The notes: a model not told the origin generated them from the letters alone. Counted from the stretch's first letter, positions 47,231 through 56,520 are shown. The stretch: 64,000 nucleotides of DNA from an uncultured Bacteroidales bacterium (GCA_900315245.1 OMYJ01000004.1:1-64000), one strand, 5' to 3'. Numbers and translations are program-made.

Positions 47231-49072
47231 TCATGGGTTGATGACAATCACTTTTTTTGTGAAAGAACCCATTTTGATGAAATATATTCCCGAAAGAAAA
47301 TCCATGTTGACTTGTACCGTGTTGTCTCCCTTTTGCAGGAAAAAATATTGTCCGTATGTGTATTGTCCATTCATATCATAAACGGAAGCCCAGACAGAAC
47401 AGTCTTCATCCGTCGATATTTGCAAGTTTAAGTTCCCTCCTTGCCGTATCGGGTTAGGATAGCAGGTGACGGAGGAAATCTCATCTTCTTTCAGATGGAA
47501 AAACTCCTTGGTTTCAATCCAGAACCGATTTTCCCTTTCTAACAAGAATAGGTCAATCTCACGACAATACCTTTCCCACTCTCTTTCGTTTTGGGGATTG
47601 TTGAAACGATAAGCCTGTTGAGGTATTTCGTCCTTCAGAGCACTGCATATCTTGTTTAAGTAGGGTTTTGTGCGTTTGTAGGTGAAATACTTTTTGTTCA
47701 CTTCCTCCAGCCGGGTGAGGTACTGGCTTTTGAAAGTCTCATTTTCCAGCAGTTTCCTGAAGACAAGGGTTGCCCATTCGCTTGTGCTCCAATATTCACC
47801 TGTGAAAGTGGCCATCATGTAAACATCGTATTTAGGATTGTCAAGGCAGCAGTCTCCGTCGTAGAAAACCCACTGCCAAGGTCCGTCGTCCATGGTTTGC
47901 CAACACCGCACGTTGTTGTTGGGCCAGTCCCAATTGGCGGAGTAAAGCTCAAAGATGTAATAGTCGATGATGTTGGGGATGTCGATTTTTTTCGTGAAGT
48001 AGGCGTATTGGGCAGGATCCGAGAGGTCTGCTGTCATTAGCCAGTAGTAGAGGGAAAACCAGGAGTCGGAGGTGCCGGCCTCAACGGTGCCCCAGGAACT
48101 GATGATATTGACGCTGTCGGGGTTGACTTCGAAATGGCTTTCCAGGTAGCGCTCGTCAACCTTTTCCTCCAAGAAATAGACACCCCAGTACTCGCCGTTG
48201 AGAAACAGGACGGCTGGTTGTGAAGCCGTCGTACCCATGTTGAGCGGGGCGGCGATGTGATTTGCCAGCCAGTCGTGTATGCCGGCGGGGGTACATGCGT
48301 TTCTGAACGGCCTGATAATCAGGTGTTTGAACTTTGATAAGTCGGATTCCTCGAAGATTTTGTATTTGAAGTTCTTTTTTCCATATTCCTCACGAGCGTA
48401 TATCTTGAGCCCTTTTTGCTGTGCGCGCCTGGCACGGATGCCACCGTGAGTGCGCAACCCCGCGAGTTGGTTGAAGCCGTTGTTCCCTTCCGCATAGTAC
48501 TCCACGTTCACAAGCCGCTCCCATTCCCGGCCCGATTGTGCGTAATTCCCGGAGTTGTCTAGATCATCAGGGTCGAAAAGGTCTCCCGGCACCAGAATGC
48601 CCGTGTCGTGGGCGAAAAGTGACAACGAGTCGGCACAGATGGAAATGACAGGGAGCTTGTGGAGGTTACAGCCGAGGGATTTGAAGAAGTAGGATTGCGT
48701 GACCACTGGCGAGACACGGTTCCCAAAGTCGTCGAAGGCGGCGGCACGGATTACGATGCCCTTCACCACCGAATCCGGAAGATAGAATTCGTTTTCCGGG
48801 GAAATCGGGATCTTGTAGATGTCGGACCGGGAACATAAATCGTTATTCAGCACGAGAGGATTAGTATATAGCAACGAGTTTTGATCAGGGGTGGACCCGT
48901 TCAGCGTGTAACGGATGTGGTGACTGGAATTCTGACATTTCAAGGTCAACGAAAACGCTTTTGAATAGACTCCTCCATTCGAAGAAAACCTCACCTCATC
49001 GCTCTGTGCCCACACCGGAACAGAAAAACAAAAAATAAGTATAATGTTGATTATTAAAATCTTAATCTTCAT
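47231..49072 (-). CDS. T9SS-secreted CotH-like protein
   Basis: 613 aa. Signal peptide, an N-terminal chitobiase-type beta domain (Y-T-L-N-G-S-T-P-D-Q-N-S), then a CotH-like kinase fold: G-L-R-T-H-G-G-I-R-A-R-R, N-G-E-Y-W-G-V-Y-F-L-E-E-K-V-D, W-V-F-Y-D-G-D-C-C-L-D-N. A T9SS tail (C-Y-P-N-P-I-R-Q to F-T-K-K-V-I-V-I-N-P) closes it. CotH proteins are atypical kinases that phosphorylate surface proteins in spore formers; in Bacteroidota the substrate is unknown. Confidence 0.88.
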   Translation of the reverse strand: MKIKILIINIILIFCFSVPVWAQSDEVRFSSNGGVYSKAFSLTLKCQNSSHHIRYTLNGSTPDQNSLLYTNPLVLNNDLCSRSDIYKIPISPENEFYLPDSVVKGIVIRAAAFDDFGNRVSPVVTQSYFFKSLGCNLHKLPVISICADSLSLFAHDTGILVPGDLFDPDDLDNSGNYAQSGREWERLVNVEYYAEGNNGFNQLAGLRTHGGIRARRAQQKGLKIYAREEYGKKNFKYKIFEESDLSKFKHLIIRPFRNACTPAGIHDWLANHIAAPLNMGTTASQPAVLFLNGEYWGVYFLEEKVDERYLESHFEVNPDSVNIISSWGTVEAGTSDSWFSLYYWLMTADLSDPAQYAYFTKKIDIPNIIDYYIFELYSANWDWPNNNVRCWQTMDDGPWQWVFYDGDCCLDNPKYDVYMMATFTGEYWSTSEWATLVFRKLLENETFKSQYLTRLEEVNKKYFTYKRTKPYLNKICSALKDEIPQQAYRFNNPQNEREWERYCREIDLFLLERENRFWIETKEFFHLKEDEISSVTCYPNPIRQGGNLNLQISTDEDCSVWASVYDMNGQYTYGQYFFLQKGDNTVQVNMDFLSGIYFIKMGSFTKKVIVINP

Positions 49073-49093
49073 TATGGATTTGTACGTTTACTT

Positions 49094-49101
49094 CAAAGAT
49101 A
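49094..49101 (-). promoter_or_regulatory. -7 element of the CotH-like gene
   Basis: TATCTTTG on the minus strand, 21 bases upstream of the start. Confidence 0.6.
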
Positions 49102-49123
49102 CATTAACTTCACCAATCTCTCA

Positions 49124-49205
49124 TCGTCTCATCGTCTCATCGTCTCATCGCCTCATCGTCTCATCGCCTCATCGTCTCATCGTCTCCGCGTCTCATCGTC
49201 TTCGC
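49124..49205. repeat. 8-base tandem array (GACGATGA)
   Basis: About ten copies; on the minus strand the last 11 codons of wecB are in this array. Confidence 0.9.
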
Positions 49206-50264
49206 AATAACCTCCGCCGCATGTCCGTCTCCGTAAAGGGCGATGGGGAATACTGGTGGCACATCCAACAGATTCTGGACGGTTTGCAGAATATTGGCGG
49301 GTTCTGTCCCGACCACGTGGTTGTAGCCGCAGCCCACCAGTTCCGTCCATTCGGTCTCGTTGCGGAGGGTGATGCAGTATTTCCGCATGTAGTACGCCTC
49401 TTTCTGCAGTCCGCCGCTGTCGGTCATCACCAACATACAGTGATTCAGCAGGTAGAGCATTTCCAAATAGCCGACAGGCTCGATGAATTGGATGGGTGAC
49501 CGGTCAATGGGGTAGCCGATGGTTTCCAAGCTCTTGCGTGTGTGCGGGTGCAACGGGCATACGATGGGGATATTATTGCAAGTTTGCTCAAGTGCGTAAA
49601 GCAACTGTTTGATTATTTGCGGATTATCCACATTTTCGGCACGATGGAAAGTGCAGAGGGCGTATCGGTCGGGGAGGGTGGCGGCGGGCTTTCGCATGAG
49701 CGGGGCGAACTGTCGGGCTGCATCCTTCATCACATCGCCGCTCATCACGACTTGCGCGCCGTGTGCTAAACGCCCTTCGTTGCGAAGCTGGTTCATGGCA
49801 ATTTCAGAGGGACAAAACAGCAGATCACTGATGCGGTCGGTGAGGATGCGGTTTATCTCCTCCGGCATGGCCTCGTTGTAGGAACGCAGTCCCGCCTCGA
49901 CGTGCGCCACTCGGATGTGCAGCTTCTTGGCGGCCAATGCGCCCGCGAGGGTTGAATCTGTGTCGCCATAGACCAGCACCCAATCTGGCTTTTCTTGCAG
50001 CAGAACCTCTTCGATTTTCTCCATCATGCGGCCAGTGAGTGCTCCGTGCGGAAGTCCATGGATGTCAAAGTGATACGACGGTTTTGGAAGTAGCATCTCT
50101 TCAAAAAAGAGCTGCGACATGTTCTGGTCAAAATGCTGGCCTGTGTGTACGATGATTTCCTGAATGTCAGGATATTGTGACAAAGCACGGGATACGACAG
50201 CGGCTTTGATGAACTGCGGCCTCGCTCCGAGGATGGTGACTATTTTGAGGGTCTGATTATTCAA
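49161..50264 (-). CDS. wecB: UDP-N-acetylglucosamine 2-epimerase
   Basis: 367 aa, GT-B-like epimerase: L-G-A-R-P-Q-F-I-K-A, Y-G-D-T-D-S-T-L-A-G, H-V-E-A-G-L-R-S and D-S-G-G-L-Q-K-E-A. It makes UDP-ManNAc for surface polysaccharide or sialic acid-type sugars. The end R-R-G-D-D-E-T-M-R-R is entirely encoded by the octamer array; the family normally ends about there, so the native end was probably changed. Single gene with promoter. Confidence 0.92.
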   Translation of the reverse strand: MNNQTLKIVTILGARPQFIKAAVVSRALSQYPDIQEIIVHTGQHFDQNMSQLFFEEMLLPKPSYHFDIHGLPHGALTGRMMEKIEEVLLQEKPDWVLVYGDTDSTLAGALAAKKLHIRVAHVEAGLRSYNEAMPEEINRILTDRISDLLFCPSEIAMNQLRNEGRLAHGAQVVMSGDVMKDAARQFAPLMRKPAATLPDRYALCTFHRAENVDNPQIIKQLLYALEQTCNNIPIVCPLHPHTRKSLETIGYPIDRSPIQFIEPVGYLEMLYLLNHCMLVMTDSGGLQKEAYYMRKYCITLRNETEWTELVGCGYNHVVGTEPANILQTVQNLLDVPPVFPIALYGDGHAAEVIAKTMRRGDDETMRR

Positions 50265-50284
50265 TGCAACAATAAATTAGATGG

Positions 50285-50292
50285 CAAAAGTA
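50285..50292 (-). promoter_or_regulatory. -7 element of wecB
   Basis: TACTTTTG on the minus strand, 20 bases upstream of the start. Confidence 0.6.
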
Positions 50293-50307
50293 CAATTTTT
50301 TCGGATT

Positions 50308-50372
50308 ATCGTTTTCATCGTTTTCATCGTCTCATCGCTTCATCGTCTCATCGTCTCATCGTCCCAATGAGC
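50308..50372. repeat. 8-base tandem array (GACGATGA)
   Basis: Six to seven copies between wecB and the glycosidase; it encodes the final T-M-R-R and stop of the glycosidase. Confidence 0.85.
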
Positions 50373-52054
50373 ACTCCGGACACGTTCCATGCGCTGAAGT
50401 ACGAGCCCTCGCGCTGTCCTTGCGGAATGGCGATGGTGATGGTGTGTTCGCCGGGAGTGAGACCAGTGAGGTCGAAATAGACTGGCTGCGTGGCGGTTCC
50501 GGGGCACCAGCCTGAACGGGAATAATCGGAGGATGACAAGCCGTTCCAGAAGTTACCGGAGGCGGGGTTGAAGACCCGGAAAGTGCCACAGTCGCTGCGC
50601 CACGGGGTGTGGCGGAAGCGCGGCTGCCCGTCGATGAGGATGACGTTCTCCTTCGGCACGAACTCGTCGCCTGTGTCCCAGCCGCCATGACCCGTACTGA
50701 TGTAACGCAACCGCAGCGAGGAGAGCCCTTCGGGAACGGTGAACGTAACTGTAAGAGAATCCGTACCAAAGAGAGTGCCGTAGTTTTGTCCTGACATCTC
50801 CATTACGTTGCAGGTGTTGAAGAGTGGAAGCGTCCAATATTCTTTGTTGATATCACCTGACCATTCGTAGCCTTCGGGATATGCTTTGAGGTCAAGGGAA
50901 ATCTTGTGACCGCCGGCATCGTAGTTGCCGATGAATGCCCCGATATAGACATTACCTTGCAGATATTGGCGTAAATCGCTGATATCCTGTTTGTAGTAGG
51001 CGGCATCTTCCCATTCCTTGTTATTCAATGAGCGGTACTGGTTGAAGTGGTGTACACCAAACGGGGTAAAAAAGCGGACAAGCTCCACTAACGGTGTGTA
51101 GTCTTTCTCCAACTTAATGCCTTGATACTGCTCCCCGTTTTTATTGGTGATGGTAGGCAACACACCCACGCTGTCAATCAAGGCGTTCAGGAAGCTGATT
51201 TTTGAAGCGGGGATGACGAAGATGGAGCCTGTGCGGTCATAGGCATCGCCGTTCGACTGTTCGGTGAGCTCTGCAAATATCTGGTAGTGAGCAGGTAGTT
51301 GCTTAAGGTTGAGTCGTTTCAGAATGATGGTGCCGTTTGAGAAGGGTAGGGTAGTGTCGTAGGGAATCGTGGATGCTTTCGGAAGTTTTGGGTTGAAGCA
51401 GATTTGCGCGTCACGGAAAACGGGGATGTTGATGACGAGTTTTTCTTTCTCAAGATTGTTGAGGGCGCGACTGTTCATGTAAGTGCCGAGGTTGGCGGGG
51501 ATGACGGTTTTCGAGTCCATCATCTTTCGCCTGGAGGTCTCGAAGGATTCGGACACGAGGCGTGTGGTGGCATTGCCGTTGCGAGTGTATCGCACGAGTA
51601 CGCCCGGCAGGTCGGCGAAAGTAGTGGTCGGAGTGGCGCGGTACTTTAGATCCTCTGTCATCCAAATCTCCATACGGTTGGAAAAAAGGGAGGTGGTGTA
51701 TTTCTTGCACCTGTAGCCATCGACTATTTCAACTTTCTCAAACTCATAGTTGTTGCCAGTACGAAGAGAAATGCCGGTAAAATACTGCTCTTTCTCCGTG
51801 TAATAAAGCTGGTGGAAGGCAGTGTCATGGGCGAAGTCGATGTAGGTGTAGTGCTTCGCGATTCCGGGAATGGGGTTGGCCTCTTCAGGGTCGGCGGAAG
51901 CGATGCACAGCTGTTCGTTGGCAACCGTCACCAAGGTGCGTGACGTGTCGCCGCTGCCATCAGTGAAAGATTCGTAGAGCAGTTGGTACTGCGCATTTGC
52001 GGTGCAGAGTGTTAAGATTACGGTGACAAGAAAGATGAATGTTCTTTTAATCAT
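50348..52054 (-). CDS. PNGase F-like peptide-N-glycosidase with a GLPGLI-like N-terminal domain
   Basis: 568 aa from M-I-K-R-T-F-I-F-L-V (signal peptide, ending A-N-A-Q). Residues about 25-180 resemble GLPGLI-family proteins (Y-R-C-K-K-Y-T-T-S and A-D-L-P-G-V-L-V-R-Y). The rest aligns with the two jelly-roll domains of PNGase F: Y-I-S-T-G-H-G-G, P-W-R-S-D-C-G-T-F-R and N-F-W-N-G-L-S-S-S-D-Y-S-R-S-G-W-C-P-G. The enzyme removes N-glycans from asparagine of host or food glycoproteins. An extra N-terminal domain is known for the PNGase F-II type. No T9SS tail; V-L-I-G is followed by repeat-encoded T-M-R-R. Confidence 0.88.
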   Translation of the reverse strand: MIKRTFIFLVTVILTLCTANAQYQLLYESFTDGSGDTSRTLVTVANEQLCIASADPEEANPIPGIAKHYTYIDFAHDTAFHQLYYTEKEQYFTGISLRTGNNYEFEKVEIVDGYRCKKYTTSLFSNRMEIWMTEDLKYRATPTTTFADLPGVLVRYTRNGNATTRLVSESFETSRRKMMDSKTVIPANLGTYMNSRALNNLEKEKLVINIPVFRDAQICFNPKLPKASTIPYDTTLPFSNGTIILKRLNLKQLPAHYQIFAELTEQSNGDAYDRTGSIFVIPASKISFLNALIDSVGVLPTITNKNGEQYQGIKLEKDYTPLVELVRFFTPFGVHHFNQYRSLNNKEWEDAAYYKQDISDLRQYLQGNVYIGAFIGNYDAGGHKISLDLKAYPEGYEWSGDINKEYWTLPLFNTCNVMEMSGQNYGTLFGTDSLTVTFTVPEGLSSLRLRYISTGHGGWDTGDEFVPKENVILIDGQPRFRHTPWRSDCGTFRVFNPASGNFWNGLSSSDYSRSGWCPGTATQPVYFDLTGLTPGEHTITIAIPQGQREGSYFSAWNVSGVLIGTMRR

Positions 52055-52082
52055 TGTATTTCTGTTTGTAATATTGAAAGTG

Positions 52083-52090
52083 CAAATGTA
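52083..52090 (-). promoter_or_regulatory. -7 element of the PNGase F-like gene
   Basis: TACATTTG on the minus strand, 28 bases upstream of the start. Confidence 0.55.
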
Positions 52091-52140
52091 CATATTTTTT
52101 GCTAACATTCGGAATAGTCCTAAAGCGGCTAACTATTAAC

Positions 52141-52169
52141 AAAAAAAGGCGCGAAAACTCGCGCCTTTC
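52141..52169 (-). terminator. Terminator of the ribosomal protein operon
   Basis: Stem AAAGGCGCGA/TCGCGCCTTT with a 4-base loop and a T run on the minus strand, 21 bases after tsf. Confidence 0.85.
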
Positions 52170-52189
52170 GTATTAGGAGTGTTTTTGGA

Positions 52190-53197
52190 TTACTCGCCAA
52201 TCTGTCTGCGGACGAAGCCGACACAAGCCAGGTCTTTGTCCATTCTCTTGATATAGTCGCCGACGCTCTCTTTACCGTCGCTGCCCATCACGAGCGCTTG
52301 GTATTTGAGGGTGCTTTCCTTGAAGAACTTCACCAGACGGCCTTGGGCGATTTGCTGGATCTGTTTGTCATTGAGGTTAGCAGCAGCTTTTTCAGCTTCT
52401 TCAACCTTGATTTTGCGGGCGAGTTCGGCCTGCTCTTCGGTGATCCAACCCTTAGCCATATTGGAGTTGATATGGTCGTCGCTATCGACGTGAGCGGGGT
52501 TGATGCCTGCTTTGTGGAGAGCGGAATCAACGGCTCTTTGGATCATTTCGAGGCGGGTCTTCTCAATGCCGACGGCAAGTTCGCGGTCTTTCACCTCTTG
52601 CGGGATGGCGTTTTCGTCGAGGGCGACGGGAGCCATAGCGGTGATGTGAAGGGCGACGTTGTGAGCGGCTTCGGCAGCTTTCTCACCGGGCTTGTTGAAG
52701 CCCACGAGGGTGGCCTTGTGGTTGCCCATGTGGTTGTAAGCCTCCACGTAGGGAGCTTCCAGCACGAGGTAGTCGGGACATTCGATCTTCTCACCGGTTT
52801 TGCCGGTCATTTCGACCAATTTCTCGGCGACGGTCATACCGCCACAGTCCATGTTCAAGAGGTCTTCTTTCGTCTTGATGTCGGCAGCCATAGCCTTGTC
52901 AAGGACGCTGTCGGTGAAGTTGACGAATTCTTCGCCTTTACCCACGAAATCCGTTTCGCAAGCCATGACGAGCATATAACCTTTGGTTCTGTCGGCATTG
53001 GTCTTGGCGATGATGCGACCTTCGTTGGAGGAGCGGTCGGCGCGTTTGGCGGCTACTTTCTGGCCTTTTTTGCGGAGGATGTCGCGAGCTTTTTCGAAGT
53101 CGCCTTCAGCCTCGACGAGGGCCTTCTTGCAGTCCATCATACCGATACCGGTCTCTTGTCTCAGTTTATTAACATCTGCAGCTGTGATATTAGCCAT
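52190..53197 (-). CDS. tsf: Translation elongation factor Ts
   Basis: 335 aa: UBA-like N-terminus (V-N-K-L-R-Q-E-T-G-I-G-M-M-D-C-K-K-A-L), the EF-Tu contact T-D-F-V and a longer middle part, as usual in this phylum. It recycles EF-Tu and is last in the unit rplM-rpsI-rpsB-tsf. Confidence 0.97.
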   Translation of the reverse strand: MANITAADVNKLRQETGIGMMDCKKALVEAEGDFEKARDILRKKGQKVAAKRADRSSNEGRIIAKTNADRTKGYMLVMACETDFVGKGEEFVNFTDSVLDKAMAADIKTKEDLLNMDCGGMTVAEKLVEMTGKTGEKIECPDYLVLEAPYVEAYNHMGNHKATLVGFNKPGEKAAEAAHNVALHITAMAPVALDENAIPQEVKDRELAVGIEKTRLEMIQRAVDSALHKAGINPAHVDSDDHINSNMAKGWITEEQAELARKIKVEEAEKAAANLNDKQIQQIAQGRLVKFFKESTLKYQALVMGSDGKESVGDYIKRMDKDLACVGFVRRQIGE

Positions 53198-53224
53198 ATT
53201 GTTGTAAGATTTTCTGTGATTAAA

Positions 53225-54037
53225 TTATTCGTTGTTCTTGCGGGAGACTCTTCTGCGGCGGCCGCCTTCGCGATCGTCGTTTTCGTTCTCCTCGTTTTCG
53301 TTCTCGGCGTTCATTTCAGCCATTTCCTCTTCCATGCGGTCCTTGTTCATCTCGCGTTCGGCCTGTCCTTCGCGGATGGCGTCGCAGATAGCTTTGAGGA
53401 TCACAGCGATTGACTTGGATGCGTCGTCATTTGCCGGGATGGGGAAATCAACCAGATTCGGGTTGGAGTTGGTATCTACGATGGCGAAAGTGGGGATGGC
53501 AAGTTTGCGGGCCTCAGCCAGGGCGATGTGCTCTTTCATGATATCCACGATGAAGACGGCTGCGGGGAGGCGTGACAGGTCGCTGATGGAGCCCAAGTTC
53601 TTCTCTAATTTGGCGCGTTCACGGCTGATTTGCAGGCGTTCGCGTTTGGAGATGTTTTGGAATTGGGGGCTTTCGATCAGACGGTCGATGTCGCTCATTT
53701 TTTTCACAGCCTTGCGGATGGTGAAGAAGTTGGTGAGCATGCCGCCGGGCCAGCGCTCGGTCACGTAAGGCATGTTAACCTCCTTGACCATGTTGGCGAC
53801 GGTTTCCTTGGCTTGTTTCTTGGTGGCCACGAAGAGGATTTTGCGGCCGGAGCGGGCAATGCTCTTGGCGGCGCTGCAAGCGTCCTCGATCTTGTCCATC
53901 GTCTTGTTGAGATCGATGATGTGGATGCCATTCTTCTCCATGAAGATGTAGGGAGCCATGGCAGGGTTCCATTTTCTTTTCAGGTGTCCGAAATGACAAC
54001 CAGCTTCTAATAATTCTTCAAATTGTACGTTTGACAT
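53225..54037 (-). CDS. rpsB: Ribosomal protein uS2
   Basis: 270 aa: L-L-E-A-G-C-H-F-G-H, W-P-G-G-M-L-T-N and I-V-D-T-N-S-N-P. The C-terminal about 40 residues are an extension of E, N and R (M-E-E-E-M-A-E-M-N-A-E-N, then G-G-R-R-R-R). Confidence 0.97.
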   Translation of the reverse strand: MSNVQFEELLEAGCHFGHLKRKWNPAMAPYIFMEKNGIHIIDLNKTMDKIEDACSAAKSIARSGRKILFVATKKQAKETVANMVKEVNMPYVTERWPGGMLTNFFTIRKAVKKMSDIDRLIESPQFQNISKRERLQISRERAKLEKNLGSISDLSRLPAAVFIVDIMKEHIALAEARKLAIPTFAIVDTNSNPNLVDFPIPANDDASKSIAVILKAICDAIREGQAEREMNKDRMEEEMAEMNAENENEENENDDREGGRRRRVSRKNNE

Positions 54038-54141
54038 GTTGATTTTTTTAATTGTTTACGTTCTTAAAAGCAACGGAGGAGTAGTCCTATGCAGGAATCT
54101 TCCCCGTTTCGATACTAAACACTGTCCAAACAAGATTCCGA

Positions 54142-54528
54142 CTAACGTTTGGAGAATTGGAATCTCTTACGGGCTTTGGGCTGACCGGGTTTCTTACGTT
54201 CAACCATACGCGGGTCGCGGCGCAGGAAGCCTTGGGCTTTCAATGCCGGGCGCAGTTCGGGGTTCACCTGGGTGAGGGCCTTCGCGATAGCCATGCGGAG
54301 AGCCTCGGCCTGACCGGTGACGCCGCCGCCGTCTAAGTTGGCCTTGATGTCATACTGACCCATCAGGTTGGCCACTTGGAGGGGTTGCTCGACCTTGTAC
54401 TGCAGGGTGGGAACGCAAAAATATTCCTTATAGTCACGGTTGTTGACCATGATTTGGCCGCTGCCGGGTTTCATATACAAACGGGCGACGGCGGTTTTTC
54501 TTCTGCCTAATGTATTGATCACTTCCAT
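54142..54528 (-). CDS. rpsI: Ribosomal protein uS9
   Basis: 128 aa: N-T-L-G-R-R-K-T-A-V-A-R, G-G-G-V-T-G-Q-A and the basic end R-K-R-F-Q-F-S-K-R that enters the decoding centre. 2 bases after rplM. A 104-base gap to rpsB holds no gene. Confidence 0.97.
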   Translation of the reverse strand: MEVINTLGRRKTAVARLYMKPGSGQIMVNNRDYKEYFCVPTLQYKVEQPLQVANLMGQYDIKANLDGGGVTGQAEALRMAIAKALTQVNPELRPALKAQGFLRRDPRMVERKKPGQPKARKRFQFSKR

Positions 54529-54530
54529 TG

Positions 54531-54986
54531 TTACTTAATATCCTTAATGTTAATTACTTTGGGTTGTTGAGCTTCATGCGGATGGTTCGGACCAACATAC
54601 ACATGGAGGTTGCGGAACAGCTGGGCGCCGAGTCTGTTTTTCGGGAGCATACCTTTGATGGCGTGTTCCAGAATGCGTCTCGGATCCTTGCGCATCACTT
54701 CCCTCGGAGTGGCGAAGCGCTGTCCGCCGGGATACGTGGTGTGGTGGACATACTGCTTGTCCGTCCACTTGTGGCCCGTGAAACGCACCTTCTCCGCGTT
54801 GATGATGATCACATTGTCGCCGCAATCGAAATGAGGCGTGTAATAAGGCTTGTTCTTGCCTTTCAGTATGCGCGCCACCTGCGAGGCGAGGCGGCCCACA
54901 ACCATCTCCTGGGCGTCAACGACTACCCATTCTTTCTTGACGATTTTCTCATTCGCCGAAATTGTTTTGTAACTTACTGCATCCAT
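54531..54986 (-). CDS. rplM: Ribosomal protein uL13
   Basis: 151 aa: W-V-V-V-D-A-Q-E-M-V-V-G-R-L-A-S, H-K-W-T-D-K-Q-Y-V-H-H-T-T-Y-P-G-G and M-L-P-K-N-R-L-G. First gene of the operon, with a leader hairpin upstream. Confidence 0.97.
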   Translation of the reverse strand: MDAVSYKTISANEKIVKKEWVVVDAQEMVVGRLASQVARILKGKNKPYYTPHFDCGDNVIIINAEKVRFTGHKWTDKQYVHHTTYPGGQRFATPREVMRKDPRRILEHAIKGMLPKNRLGAQLFRNLHVYVGPNHPHEAQQPKVINIKDIK

Positions 54987-55011
54987 TTTTTCAGTTTTGT
55001 CATTTTTTTGC

Positions 55012-55037
55012 GAGAGATATCTTCACCCATATCTCTC
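55012..55037 (-). promoter_or_regulatory. Hairpin in the rplM leader
   Basis: Nine-base perfect arms GAGAGATAT/ATATCTCTC around 8 bases, between the promoter and rplM. A ribosomal-protein leader has, as I recall, been proposed for this operon in Bacteroidia; this may be an example. Confidence 0.5.
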
Positions 55038-55097
55038 TGATTTCTAATTTTTTTCCTTTGCTAACTTAAGGATAATAATCGAGAATTTTTAAGCGCG

Positions 55098-55105
55098 CAA
55101 AAATA
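55098..55105 (-). promoter_or_regulatory. -7 element of the rplM-tsf operon
   Basis: TATTTTTG on the minus strand, 111 bases upstream of rplM. Confidence 0.6.
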
Positions 55106-55151
55106 GACTTTTTTTGGATATTGTCAAGAGGTGTTGAAAAATATTTTTTCG

Positions 55152-56330
55152 CTAGCTGCCAACCGCTGTCAGCATCATGAAGATGCCTATCCCCAAATAG
55201 TTGCCGACGGCATACCCCAGCAGCCCGATGGCGATGCCCGGGAGAATCACCGACTTGTCGTGCAGCACGGCGGCCACCATCGGCACGAATGGCGGCGAAT
55301 TGATGAGGGAAATGGACGACGTGAGCGTCATCGCGCCGCTGATCTTGAAAATGCGGGCCAACAGGATTTGGAGTGCCAGCGACCCGAAAACCACAAAGGC
55401 GATATAATACAGTATATATATGTATTTCGAGAATTCGAGTTCGTGGATGTTCACCATGGTGGCGACAGCGAGGCAGAAGACATAGACGAAATAGAGGCCT
55501 GTGTCGAAAGTGCCCTCCAGCTTGCGCACTGGTTTCCAGAATGAGAGTAGGATGGAAAGAGTGGTGATGACGATGATGATGATGGCCGTCGTGTTCTTCA
55601 CCGGGATAAGGTAGGTCAATCCGACAGCGAGGGTCACGATAGCAACGGCACCGAGGATGGATGCGGCGCGGTTCAGTATTCTTTGCTTTACCGGTTTGGC
55701 AGAGGTTTCCGAAGCGGGCTCTGACAAATTGTCTGTGACAGCTTCTGTGGAGGCTGTCGGGACACTTTTTGTCTTGGGGAAGAACCATCGGACGATTTTG
55801 CCGCCGAAGAAGACGATGACCAGCAGATAGACGGCGGTGACAACCAAGTCATAGCCGGAAACGAGGAGGAAGAGATTGTGGGGCAGGTCAACGGCTTTGG
55901 CCACGGGCGCGAAGTTGGGGATCCCCCCGGTGTAGATACCGGTCATGGCTGCGGTTACCTTCGCGAAATCCTCGATGCTCACTCCCGACGCCAACGCTTG
56001 GGAACGGAACAGGAAGAAACCGATGATGTTGACGGCCATGATGCTGACCAGTCCGACAAGGAAGGCCTTGAGCACCGCCTTTGCCGACCATTTCCGGAAG
56101 TCGCAGCTGCACAGCATCAACGGGATGGAGGTCAGCACGGCCATGTTGGAGATGTTCTCGAAAAGGTAAGTGGATTCTTTCCCGACAATGCCGATGTTCC
56201 CTACCACCAGCCCGATGACATAGAGAATGACCATCGGGGAGATTTTCTCGATGACGGGCCACTTCTTCGCCGCAAGCATGACGAGCAGCGGGACGGCGTA
56301 GAGGTACAGTATGGCGATGATCTGAGACAT
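55152..56330 (-). CDS. DUF819 family membrane protein
   Basis: 392 aa, about 10-11 transmembrane helices with a short hydrophilic loop (about 188-215). G-I-Y-T-G-G-I-P-N-F-A-P-V and I-N-S-P-P-F-V-P-M are the two symmetric loops of the DUF819/YjcL family, which look like transporter re-entrant loops. The substrate is unknown. Single gene with promoter. Confidence 0.88.
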   Translation of the reverse strand: MSQIIAILYLYAVPLLVMLAAKKWPVIEKISPMVILYVIGLVVGNIGIVGKESTYLFENISNMAVLTSIPLMLCSCDFRKWSAKAVLKAFLVGLVSIMAVNIIGFFLFRSQALASGVSIEDFAKVTAAMTGIYTGGIPNFAPVAKAVDLPHNLFLLVSGYDLVVTAVYLLVIVFFGGKIVRWFFPKTKSVPTASTEAVTDNLSEPASETSAKPVKQRILNRAASILGAVAIVTLAVGLTYLIPVKNTTAIIIIVITTLSILLSFWKPVRKLEGTFDTGLYFVYVFCLAVATMVNIHELEFSKYIYILYYIAFVVFGSLALQILLARIFKISGAMTLTSSISLINSPPFVPMVAAVLHDKSVILPGIAIGLLGYAVGNYLGIGIFMMLTAVGS

Positions 56331-56356
56331 TCGGTTTGGTGGTTTCTTTCGGGCGG

Positions 56357-56364
56357 CAAAAGTA
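56357..56364 (-). promoter_or_regulatory. -7 element of the DUF819 gene
   Basis: TACTTTTG on the minus strand, 26 bases upstream of the start. Confidence 0.6.
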
Positions 56365-56371
56365 CGATTTT

Positions 56372-56520
56372 TGGTGATAAGAGGATGAGAGGATAAGATG
56401 ATGAGAGGATAAGAGGATGAGAGGATGAGAGGATAAGAGGATGGTGAATTGACGCTGACATTTTGACAGGAGACGTCAGGGGGATGAGGTGAGGAGATGA
56501 TGAGATGAGAAGATGAGAAT
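56372..56520. repeat. 8-base tandem arrays (GATAAGAG/GATGAGAG)
   Basis: About eight copies at 56372-56440 and three to four more at 56490-56518, separated by about 50 unrelated bases. Confidence 0.8.

Noticed and set aside
49124..49205. Possible CRISPR array
   Set aside because: The repeats are directly adjacent 8-base units without spacers, and no cas genes are present; the same holds for 46646-46740.
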